A stretch of DNA of 64,000 nt from Pseudomonadales bacterium. Its GTDB lineage: Bacteria > Pseudomonadota > Gammaproteobacteria > Pseudomonadales > Azotimanducaceae. The stretch is taken from contig JANQKS010000044.1 of NCBI GenBank assembly GCA_028281005.1, positions 17,943-81,942 of the forward strand. The letters are read 5' to 3'. How positions within the stretch are numbered: position 1 is the stretch's first letter; every line of letters starts with the position of its first letter. Below the pieces are notes generated by a model. That model saw only the letters and a list, made by a program, of their open reading frames with translations, was not told the DNA's origin and did no database searches. Made by a program: the position numbers and the translations under genes. Positions 56,954-64,000 of the stretch are shown piece after piece.

Positions 56954-57550
56954 TTGCGATCATTCGTTCAACTGGTTGACGAAATTAGACGCTGCACTTT
57001 GTGCAGCGATGCTTTGCCGCTGGGACCCCGGCCGGTTTTTCAAGCTGACCCTGCAGCTAAAATTCTAGTGGTGGGGCAAGCACCCGGTACGGCGGTGCAC
57101 AACACGGGTATTCCGTTTAACGACCCCAGCGGTGACCGCCTGCGCAGCTGGATGGGCGTGGACCGCGCCACTTTCTACAACCCCAAGCAATGTGCCATTG
57201 TCCCCATGGGCTTCTGTTATCCGGGCCGCGGCAAAGGCGGCGATTTACCGCCGCGACCGGAGTGCGCGGCTGCCTGGCGTGCGGAACTGCTGAGCCATTT
57301 GAGTGCCATTGAGCTCACCCTCTGTGTCGGCCGTTATGCCATTGACTGGCATCTAAGTCCGCCGAAAAAGGCATCTTTGACAGATATCGTTCGGGACTGG
57401 GATCAATATTGGCCAACGCTGGTTCCCTTGCCTCACCCGAGCCCACGCAACACAAAATGGTTGCGCGAGCGGCCCTGGGTGGAGGCTGACATCGTACCTG
57501 TCCTGCAATCCCACATTCGCGCCTTGCTATCTTCGCCACCGCAGACGTAG
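56954..57550 (+). CDS. Uracil-DNA glycosylase family protein
   Basis: A 198-aa member of the uracil-DNA glycosylase superfamily starting at TTG. It has VVGQAPGTAVHNTG (motif 1, water-activating region), GIPFNDPSGDRLRSWMG, AIVPMGFCYPGRGKGGD and PLPHPSPRN (motif 2, with His). An N-terminal C14-x2-C17 pair is present, but the full four-Cys iron-sulfur set of family 4 is not. It would remove uracil or deaminated bases. It follows the acyl-CoA dehydrogenase by 11 nt, so transcription may be shared. Confidence 0.8.
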   Translation: MRSFVQLVDEIRRCTLCSDALPLGPRPVFQADPAAKILVVGQAPGTAVHNTGIPFNDPSGDRLRSWMGVDRATFYNPKQCAIVPMGFCYPGRGKGGDLPPRPECAAAWRAELLSHLSAIELTLCVGRYAIDWHLSPPKKASLTDIVRDWDQYWPTLVPLPHPSPRNTKWLRERPWVEADIVPVLQSHIRALLSSPPQT

Positions 57551-57567
57551 ACTCAAACGAAGGGAAT

Positions 57568-58977
57568 TTGGAAGGTGTTTTTAACGTGTCATCCCAACCT
57601 ACAGCCGCGACATTAGGCGAGCTCAAAGCCAGCGGCTACGCAACGAAGCCCGTCAAAGAAGAGATTCGCCACAATTTGATTCTCAAACTCTCCCGCGCGG
57701 AGCCGCTCTTTCCGGGCGTCATGGGTTACGAAAACACCGTTATCCCACAGACCATCAACGCGATTTTGGGCTGCCAGGACATCATCTTTCTAGGCGAACG
57801 CGGTCAAGCCAAGTCGCGCATTGTGCGTTCACTGACTTCACTACTCGACGAGTGGACGCCCATCTTGGACGGCACAGAAATCCCCGAAGACCCGCTCCAC
57901 CCCATTACCAAGGCAGGCCAGGATCTGGTGGCTGAACACGGTGACGCGACGCCGATTCGCTGGCTGCACCGGGACGAACGCTACGGTGAAAAACTGGCCA
58001 CGCCGGACATCACCATCGCCGACATTATTGGCGAAGTGGATCCCATCAAAGTGGCTGAGGGCCGCTACCTGTCTGATGAGCTGACATTACACTACGGGCT
58101 GGTCCCGCGCATGAACAAAGGTATATTCGCCATCAACGAGTTACCTGACCTCGCGGAACGTATTCAGGTTGGGCTGCTCAACCTGTTGGAAGAGCGCGAC
58201 GTGCAGATCCGTGGCCACAAAGTGCGCCTGCCCGTCGATGTTTTTATCCTTGCCACCGCCAACCCCGAGGACTACACCAATCGCGGGCGCATCATCACGC
58301 CGCTCAAAGACCGCTACGGCGCGCAAATCCGCACCCACTACCCTGAGCACATCGAACAGGAAATCGACATCCTCGAGCAAGAGGCCAACGTGCTGGCGTT
58401 GTCAGACTACAAGCTGACGGTGCCTGACTTCATGAAAGAAATTATCGCCGAAGTCACTCACCACGCGCGTCGTTCTCCGGACATCAATCAACGCTCTGGG
58501 GTTTCGGTACGGGCCTCTATCGCCAACTACGAAGTCATGGTTGCCAACGCCTATCGCAGGGCGCTGGTGCTCAACGAAGCTGAGGTGGTGCCGCGAATCT
58601 CCGACCTTGAATACATCGCCCCCTCTTTCCAAGGTAAAGTGGAGTTTGAGGCGATGGAGGACGGCCAGGAGGACAAAATCACCCAACGGATCGTTCAAGC
58701 CGCCACCAAAAAGGTGTTTGATGCGCGCCACGAGCTAGAAGACTTGGCTCCGATCATTGAATCATTTAACGACGGCCTCGCCATAGAAATTGGCGACGCG
58801 GTGTACGCGGAAGATTATCAGTCAATCATCGACAAAATCCCCGGCCTGGCCGAGCGTATTACCGCTGATACAGCCAGCACCAAGGCTTGTGACGTGGAGT
58901 TCATCCTCGAGGGGTTACACCTCAACAAACTGCTCAACAAACACGCGGTGGCCGGGCGTTCCACCTACACGGGCTGA
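57568..58977 (+). CDS. MoxR/Mg-chelatase-like AAA+ ATPase
   Basis: A 469-aa AAA+ protein. The Walker A is GERGQAKS (76-83), the Walker B region NKGIFAINELPDL, and sensor/Arg-finger segments are ATANPEDYTNRGRIITPLKDRYGAQIRTHYP. It belongs to the MoxR/ChlI-like group, which remodels partner proteins with VWA subunits. The TTG at 57568 and a GTG at 57586 are both plausible starts, each with an AAGG nearby. It is co-linear with the VWA gene 32 nt downstream, its expected partner. Confidence 0.9.
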   Translation: MEGVFNVSSQPTAATLGELKASGYATKPVKEEIRHNLILKLSRAEPLFPGVMGYENTVIPQTINAILGCQDIIFLGERGQAKSRIVRSLTSLLDEWTPILDGTEIPEDPLHPITKAGQDLVAEHGDATPIRWLHRDERYGEKLATPDITIADIIGEVDPIKVAEGRYLSDELTLHYGLVPRMNKGIFAINELPDLAERIQVGLLNLLEERDVQIRGHKVRLPVDVFILATANPEDYTNRGRIITPLKDRYGAQIRTHYPEHIEQEIDILEQEANVLALSDYKLTVPDFMKEIIAEVTHHARRSPDINQRSGVSVRASIANYEVMVANAYRRALVLNEAEVVPRISDLEYIAPSFQGKVEFEAMEDGQEDKITQRIVQAATKKVFDARHELEDLAPIIESFNDGLAIEIGDAVYAEDYQSIIDKIPGLAERITADTASTKACDVEFILEGLHLNKLLNKHAVAGRSTYTG

Positions 58978-59009
58978 TCACCACCGGGATCATTTAAGAG
59001 GACAACAGC

Positions 59010-61007
59010 ATGGCTTTTTCGCGTCGGCAACGTTACAGCGCCTGGGATGGTTCCCAGCAGCCCGGTTGGGATGCTGACGAGGTCATGAAAGCCTTGGCAG
59101 ACGACCTCATCGAATACGGGGATTTGCGCTGGGCCATGCGCAACCTCATGTCGCGCGGTATGCAGATGCCTCAAGGCGGGTACATGCAAGGTCTGCGCGA
59201 CATGATCCGCCAACTGAAGGAGCAGAAACAGCGGCAGCTGAAACGCTTCAATTTAGATTCCATCTTCGAAGACTTTCGCGAGCGTTTGGACGAGATTGTG
59301 CAAATGGAGCGCGACCGCATAGCGGAATGGAAACAAAAAGCCGAAGACCCGGAAAACTTCAGCGACTCACTGCTTAAAGACATCGCCGAGCGTAATGAAC
59401 AAACGCTAGATGAACTGCCTGAAGACATCCCCTCCCAAATCAAAACGCTGGAGCAGTTTGAGTTCATCAACCCGGATGCGCAGAAAAAGTTCTTAGAGCT
59501 GCTGAATGAACTGCGTAAAGCCATGACCAACACGTTCTTTAAGGACATTGAGAACATGGTCAACAACCTGTCCGACGGCGACATCGAGCGCATGAAAGAC
59601 ATGTTGAAGGCGCTCAACGACATGATGGTGAAAAAAATCGCCGGAGAAGATCCGGGTTTTGATCAGTTCATGGAAGAGTTCGGCGATATGTTCGGCGACA
59701 ACCCGCCCCAATCCCTGGACGAGTTGATGGAGCAAATGCGTCAACAGATGGCAGCCGCCCAATCACTCATGAGTTCTTTGTCGCCGGAGCAGCAACAAGC
59801 CTTGGCGGAAATGTTCAGCGGCCGCTTCAACGACCCTGAGTTGGAAGCGGAAATGGCAAAGCTTGCCAAGGAGCTCGACTTTCTCAACCCAGATGGTCAG
59901 CAGTACCGTTTTTCCGGCGATGAATCCCTGGACTTGGAAGCCGCCATGCAGCTCATGCAAGAAATGCACGAGATGGATGATTTGCTGGGGCAGATGCAGC
60001 AGGCGGAGCGCCGCGGTGACCTCGACGGCATCGACAAAGACCTGCTGCGCGAACTCATGGGCGACGAAGAAGCAGACCAGCTGGAAGAGCTCGAAAAGCT
60101 CATGAAAATGCTGGAAGACGCCGGTTATGTGCGCTCCGACGATGATAAAGGCTGGGAGTTAACCCCGCGCGGGTCGCGCATGATTGGCCAAAAAGCTCTG
60201 GGTGAGATTTATCAGCGCCTGAAAAATCAGAGTTTGGGGAATCATGCCATTCCCGAGGAAGGCCGATTTGGCGAGCGGGTGGAGGACACCAAGGCGTATG
60301 AGTTTGGTGACCCGTTTCATTTGCATATGCCGCGCACCATTCGCAACGCTTTAAATCGCAACGGGCCGGGCACCCCCATACAGTTGCAGCCCGATGATTT
60401 TGAGATTTACCGCAGCGAACAGATCACTACCACCGCCACAGCCATGTTGGTTGACCTATCCTGGTCGATGGCGCTGCGCGGCTCTTTTCAGGCGGCTAAA
60501 AAAGTGGCGCTGGCGCTGCACAACCTGATTACCAGCCAATATCCGAAAGACAGCTTTTACATCATCGGTTTCGCGGCCTACGCCAAGGAGCTAAAACCCC
60601 ACGATCTGCCTTATCTGCAGTGGGATGAATACGTGCTAGGCACCAATATGCAACATGCGCTGCTGCTGGCGGAGCGGCTGTTGGCCAAACACTCGGCGGG
60701 CAGCAAGCAGATTATCATGATTTCCGACGGAGAGCCGACCGCGCACCTGGAGGACGGTCAAGCGATGTTTGCTTATCCGCCGACACCAGAGACGATTCGG
60801 GCGACGTTCCGGGCGGTGAAACGCTGCACCAGCAAAGGCATCGCCATTAATACCTTTATGCTGGAATCCAGCGAGTACCTGCGGGCATTCATGCAGGAGG
60901 TTGCGCGGATTAACGGTGGGCGCGTGTTTTATACCTCGCCGGAGAAGCTTGGCGAGTACATTCTGGTGGATTTTGTGGAGAACAAGCGCAAGAAGTTGGG
61001 GCGGTAG
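59010..61007 (+). CDS. VWA-domain protein, partner of the MoxR ATPase
   Basis: A 665-aa protein starting behind AAGAGGA. Residues 60-420 are an acidic, Met/Glu-rich helical region with coiled-coil character. The C-terminal VWA domain has a complete MIDAS: D482-L-S484-W-S486, Thr in LGTNMQ, and Asp in MISDGEPT. MoxR-VWA pairs act as metal-insertion or chaperone machines; the client is unknown. Its last residues (RINGGRVFYTSP) are echoed on the other strand beyond element copy 3. Confidence 0.9.
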   Translation: MAFSRRQRYSAWDGSQQPGWDADEVMKALADDLIEYGDLRWAMRNLMSRGMQMPQGGYMQGLRDMIRQLKEQKQRQLKRFNLDSIFEDFRERLDEIVQMERDRIAEWKQKAEDPENFSDSLLKDIAERNEQTLDELPEDIPSQIKTLEQFEFINPDAQKKFLELLNELRKAMTNTFFKDIENMVNNLSDGDIERMKDMLKALNDMMVKKIAGEDPGFDQFMEEFGDMFGDNPPQSLDELMEQMRQQMAAAQSLMSSLSPEQQQALAEMFSGRFNDPELEAEMAKLAKELDFLNPDGQQYRFSGDESLDLEAAMQLMQEMHEMDDLLGQMQQAERRGDLDGIDKDLLRELMGDEEADQLEELEKLMKMLEDAGYVRSDDDKGWELTPRGSRMIGQKALGEIYQRLKNQSLGNHAIPEEGRFGERVEDTKAYEFGDPFHLHMPRTIRNALNRNGPGTPIQLQPDDFEIYRSEQITTTATAMLVDLSWSMALRGSFQAAKKVALALHNLITSQYPKDSFYIIGFAAYAKELKPHDLPYLQWDEYVLGTNMQHALLLAERLLAKHSAGSKQIIMISDGEPTAHLEDGQAMFAYPPTPETIRATFRAVKRCTSKGIAINTFMLESSEYLRAFMQEVARINGGRVFYTSPEKLGEYILVDFVENKRKKLGR

Positions 61008-61235
61008 GGTTCGACAAACCGCCCGGGGGAGTGGGCATGTCTTTCTCGGACCGCCGTGAACCCATCCATGGGGGCTGGCGCTGCGCCATCCATGGCGCAG
61101 AGCCTCCGATAAAGACATGCCCACTCCCCCGGCCTGTAGCGTCAACTACTGGACACATTCGGCATTGTCCACACTCTCCTAACGCGTCGGCCCTAGCAGC
61201 GGCGACGTATAAAACACGCGTCCAGCGTTTAGCCG
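60906..61235. repeat. Imperfect inverted duplication around element copy 3
   Basis: Bases 60906-60940, near the end of the VWA gene, match the reverse complement of 61201-61235 at 30 of 35 positions; the CGCGTGTTTTATAC core is identical. Both sides translate alike: RINGGRVFYTSP on the plus strand and RLNAGRVFYTSP on the minus strand. Changes are largely silent or conservative, so the right-hand side is a gene-end fragment. Spacing to the arms is 82 nt on the left and 68 nt on the right. The rest of the gap to 61282 holds no supported gene. Confidence 0.75.
61023..61132. repeat. Three-way-junction palindromic element, copy 3
   Basis: Arms 61023-61050 and 61105-61132 pair over 28 nt with one mismatch. 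The 54-nt core (61051-61104) aligns ungapped with the other two; its hairpins are CCC-ATCCAT-GGG and TGCGCC-ATCCAT-GGCGCA, the second showing compensatory base changes relative to copy 2. It lies 15 nt after the VWA stop, between convergent genes. Confidence 0.88.
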
Positions 61236-61282
61236 GAGCGCGATGGGCCTGGTGGCGATTCGGGTTTGTTCCGGGGCTCGGC

Positions 61283-62449
61283 TTAGTAGGACTTTGGTAG
61301 GCCTAGTACATGTTCGCTGATGAAATTCTGCACCATCTCTTGGGAGATAGGGGCAATTTTCATGAGGCGCGCTTCACGCCAGTAGCGTTCAACGTGGTAC
61401 TCGGTGGCATAACCGAATCCGCCGTGGGTTTGCATGGCACGGTCGGCGGCGAAAAAGGCAGCATCTGCGGCAAGCCATTTGGCCGCATTGGCCTGCTCAC
61501 CGCAGGGTTGGCCGTTATCGATGAGCCAACTGGCTTTGCGCACCATCAATTCTGCCGCGTCGAGGCGCATTTTGGCTTCGGCCAGCGGGAAGGCGATGCC
61601 TTGGTTCTGGCCGATGGCACGGCCGAACACAACCCGCTCGTTGGCATAATCCACCGCACGGCGCAGAGCGGCCCGGCCTATACCAAGTGCCTCCGCGGCA
61701 ATCAGAATACGCTCGGCATTTAGGCCATCTAGGATGTAGCGAAAGCCTTTGCCTTCATCGCCGACCCGATCAGTAACGTGTACCGGCAGATTGTCGTAGA
61801 CCACCTCACACGTGGCCACTGCGTTACGGCCGACCTTATCGATGGGCGAGATCGCTACTTCCGGCCGTTGTAACTCTGCCAACAATAATGTTAAGCCATC
61901 TGTACGCCGCTGCACTTTGTCTTTGGGGGTTGTGCGAACTAACAGAAGGACACGCTCTGATTGTAACGCCTTGGTGGTCCATACCTTACGGCCTTTAACG
62001 GTGTAGGTATCACCTTCGAGTTTGGCCGAGGTTGTGATCGAAGTTGTATCCGTACCGGCGTCCGGTTCGGTGACACCAAAAGCCACATGTAGATCACCAT
62101 CGGCAACACGCGGCAGGTATTTCTGCTTCATGTCTTCCGAGCCGTACTTGACCACCGGATGCATACCAAATATCGATAAGTGCAGCGGGGTCGCACCATT
62201 CATAGCAGCCCCGCTGGCGGCGACGGCTTCCAGCACTAAACTCGCCTCGGTGATGCCTTGACCACTGCCGCCATAAGCTTCCGGGATTGCGATACCGAGC
62301 CAGCCGGCTTCCGCCATGCTGTTATAGAAATCCCAAGGAAACTCATGGTCCTTGTCTTTTTGCGACCAATACTCATCCGGATAGCTTTCACAGAGTTTGG
62401 CGACGGAGTCGCGAATCAACAGTTGTTCGTCAGTCAGTTCAAAATCCAT
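61283..62449 (-). CDS. Acyl-CoA dehydrogenase
   Basis: A 388-aa acyl-CoA dehydrogenase with VAFGVTEPDAGTDTTSI (FAD/substrate strand), RKVWTTKALQS and THGGFGYATEYHVERYWR. The usual EG-T/S loop reads KIAPISQEMVQ, so the canonical Glu is replaced; in this subgroup another residue may serve as base. Divergent from the MaoC-lyase pair, with about 80 nt between the starts. Confidence 0.9.
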   Translation of the reverse strand: MDFELTDEQLLIRDSVAKLCESYPDEYWSQKDKDHEFPWDFYNSMAEAGWLGIAIPEAYGGSGQGITEASLVLEAVAASGAAMNGATPLHLSIFGMHPVVKYGSEDMKQKYLPRVADGDLHVAFGVTEPDAGTDTTSITTSAKLEGDTYTVKGRKVWTTKALQSERVLLLVRTTPKDKVQRRTDGLTLLLAELQRPEVAISPIDKVGRNAVATCEVVYDNLPVHVTDRVGDEGKGFRYILDGLNAERILIAAEALGIGRAALRRAVDYANERVVFGRAIGQNQGIAFPLAEAKMRLDAAELMVRKASWLIDNGQPCGEQANAAKWLAADAAFFAADRAMQTHGGFGYATEYHVERYWREARLMKIAPISQEMVQNFISEHVLGLPKSY

Positions 62450-62532
62450 AAAGCGTGTTCCTGCTTAGCGCCGCGTACAATTGGTTTTGCCGGTCAGGCG
62501 TTGTAAGTTGTCGTTTTTGGGAGGATACACGA

Positions 62533-62985
62533 ATGCCTGGGAAATATTTTGAAGCGCTCAATGTCGGTGATACTTTTGATCATCAACCTAGCCGTACGGT
62601 GACTGAAACCGACAATCTGTTGTTCAGCACCCTGACGTTAAACCCCCAGCCGCTCCACATCGATGCAGAATTTGCGAAAGACTCGATACACGGCCAGATT
62701 CTGGTCAACAGCATTTTTACCTTGGGCTTTGTGGTGGGGGTATCCGTAGGTGACACCACCCTGGGCACTACCTTGGGTAATCTCGGCTTTGATAAAACCA
62801 CCTTTCCGAATCCTGTGTTTATCGGCGATACCCTCACCGCACATTCAAAGGTAGTGGACAAACGAGAGAGCAAAAGCAAACCCGACCGCGGCATCGTGAC
62901 GTTTGAACACACCGCCACCAACCAGCGCGGTGAGGTCGTGTGCTCTTGCATACGCGGCGCGATGATGATGAGACAACCGGCATGA
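62533..62985 (+). CDS. MaoC-family (hot-dog) dehydratase
   Basis: A 150-aa single hot-dog hydratase. The motif TLTLNPQPLHIDAEFAKDS carries the catalytic N/D-H pair typical of MaoC/R-hydratase 2, and ILVNSIFTLGFVVG follows. The start at 62533 (after GGAGGATACACGA) is used; the ORF runs 26 codons back into the intergenic region. It adds water to an enoyl-CoA-like ester. The stop overlaps the next start as ATGA, coupling it to the CitE-like lyase, so hydration followed by C-C cleavage of a C5 CoA ester is plausible. Confidence 0.88.
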   Translation: MPGKYFEALNVGDTFDHQPSRTVTETDNLLFSTLTLNPQPLHIDAEFAKDSIHGQILVNSIFTLGFVVGVSVGDTTLGTTLGNLGFDKTTFPNPVFIGDTLTAHSKVVDKRESKSKPDRGIVTFEHTATNQRGEVVCSCIRGAMMMRQPA

Positions 62986-63977
62986 GCGAAGGTAGCTTTG
63001 AACGCACCCCAGGCGCCGACAGGCTGCGACGCTCCGCGCACTTTGTCCCCGGCGCCAATGAAAAAATGCTACACAAGTCCATTGCCACCGCTGCCGACTG
63101 CCTGATTCTGGATCTGGAAGATGCGGTGGTTCCAGACCGCAAAGACGCCGCGCGTGAGATTGTCAGCGAGTGGCTGCGAGACGTAGATTTTCAAGGCAAA
63201 GAACGCACGGTGCGAATGAACCCGCTGGACACCCCTTGGGGACTCGCCGATCTCGAAGTCACTATGCAATACCCACCCGATGCCTACGTCGTGCCTAAAG
63301 TGTCCACGCTTGAGCAGCTACAGACCATCAGTGATGAACTTACGCGTTGGGAACAACACTACGGTCACCCAGCGGGTCGGGTAGGACTGATTTTAGTGTC
63401 CACAGAAACTCCCTTAGGAGCGTTGAACATCGCCTCATTTGCCGAATGCCCACGTGTGATTAGCATGTCCTGGGGGGCAGAAGATCTCTCCGCAGCGCTT
63501 GGCGCTCCGCGCAACAGACGTCCGGACGGCACTTACTTGGACGTATACACGCACTGTAGAACCATGACCCTGCTCAGTGCGGCGGCAGGTGGGGTACAGC
63601 CCATGGATACCGTGTACGTGGATTTCAACGACGCGGACGGACTGCGGGCGGAGTGCCAGGAGGCAGCGTGGATGGGTTATACAGGCAAAATCACCATCCA
63701 TCCCAACCAAATAGACATCGTGAATGCCGCTTTTTCGCCCGATGCGAACGAGGTGGACGAAGCCCGGCGATTGGTCGAAGCGTTCGCCGATGCTGAAAAA
63801 GAAGGCTTAATGGCGATCAGCTTCGAAGGCAAGATGGTAGACGTGCCGCATTTGACTCGCGCTAAAAAGACCCTCGCCCGGGCCGCACAAATCGAAGCAC
63901 AACTAGTGCTCAAACCACTTTATAACTTAGGATCAGAGTTCGCCAGCTTTGGGCTGGCAAGGAAGAGTGAGGAGTAA
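62982..63977 (+). CDS. HpcH/HpaI aldolase family CoA-ester lyase (second copy)
   Basis: A 331-aa CitE-type lyase: RSAHFVPGANEKMLHKS at the N-terminus, LILDLEDAVVPDRKDA with the acidic pair, LILVSTETPLGALN with the metal Glu, MSWGAEDLSAALGA, and GKITIHPNQIDIVN near the end. It is about 30 aa longer than the copy at 54848, and distinct from it. Four-base overlap with MaoC. Candidate reaction: cleavage of a malyl-, citramalyl- or methylmalyl-type CoA ester. The gene ends 23 nt before the window edge. Confidence 0.88.
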   Translation: MSEGSFERTPGADRLRRSAHFVPGANEKMLHKSIATAADCLILDLEDAVVPDRKDAAREIVSEWLRDVDFQGKERTVRMNPLDTPWGLADLEVTMQYPPDAYVVPKVSTLEQLQTISDELTRWEQHYGHPAGRVGLILVSTETPLGALNIASFAECPRVISMSWGAEDLSAALGAPRNRRPDGTYLDVYTHCRTMTLLSAAAGGVQPMDTVYVDFNDADGLRAECQEAAWMGYTGKITIHPNQIDIVNAAFSPDANEVDEARRLVEAFADAEKEGLMAISFEGKMVDVPHLTRAKKTLARAAQIEAQLVLKPLYNLGSEFASFGLARKSEE

Positions 63978-64000
63978 TATCTGGATATTGCGACGAGCAA

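Overview
The window (64 kb, moderately GC-rich, dense coding on both strands) looks like a chromosomal segment of a free-living, probably marine, gammaproteobacterium. The pointers are a Pseudomonas-type NrdA with two ATP-cones, a PhoP/PhoQ-like pair beside a PepSY protein, a DUF349 protein, and a heavy load of acyl-CoA dehydrogenases, CoA-ester lyases, a CYP153-like P450 and LLM/TPP enzymes typical of lipid-, alkane- or steroid-degrading lineages. The placement rests on gene content only. I see no phage, CRISPR array, insertion sequence or rRNA.

Layout. 0.1-4.7 kb: nrdAB (class Ia ribonucleotide reductase) closed by a strong terminator. 4.8-9.9 kb: four overlapping genes (a metallophosphatase fused to a degenerate kinase-like domain, a DUF4956 membrane protein, an SdiA-regulated-like lipoprotein, a serine hydrolase) facing a CotH-like secreted protein. 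9.9-18.5 kb: CoA catabolism (hydrolase, a likely heteromeric acyl-CoA dehydrogenase pair, enoyl-CoA hydratase), then CDGSH, DUF349 and an ACAD-fold gene. 18.7-21.7 kb: two-component system, PepSY and glycine-zipper proteins. 21.8-29.7 kb: glycerate-kinase-like protein, DoxX, M16 lipoprotein protease, DinG-type helicase, PQQ-type sugar dehydrogenase. 29.7-34 kb: acyl-CoA dehydrogenase, GIY-YIG-like protein, TPP enzyme, amidohydrolase. 34-44.7 kb: a broken NTF2-like gene, acnA, LLM oxidoreductase, a urease relic, a small lipoprotein with a sigma-54 promoter, FAH hydrolase, alcohol dehydrogenase, PdxA, a small zinc-ribbon gene behind a LexA-like box, RibB. 45-54.6 kb: Spy-like protein, P450, TonB receptor, tRNA-Arg, N-acyl-D-amino-acid deacylase type amidohydrolase, hydrolase, acyltransferase, MmgE/PrpD. 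54.8-64 kb: two CoA-ester lyases, two acyl-CoA dehydrogenases, a uracil-DNA glycosylase, a MoxR-VWA pair and MaoC.

The most unusual signal is a non-coding element present three times (18469-18580, 54630-54743, 61023-61132). Each copy has an ungapped 54-nt conserved core that can fold into two small hairpins with ATCCAT-type loops. The core is flanked by a long inverted repeat (28-30 nt) whose sequence differs completely between loci. Each copy lies just after a stop codon, and two sit at the centre of larger imperfect inverted duplications of the upstream gene's 3' end. A separate nested palindrome lies at 34019-34219.

Genome decay is also visible. A ureD-ureG fusion implies loss of the intervening urease genes, and a short NTF2-like gene has an internal deletion with a frame change.
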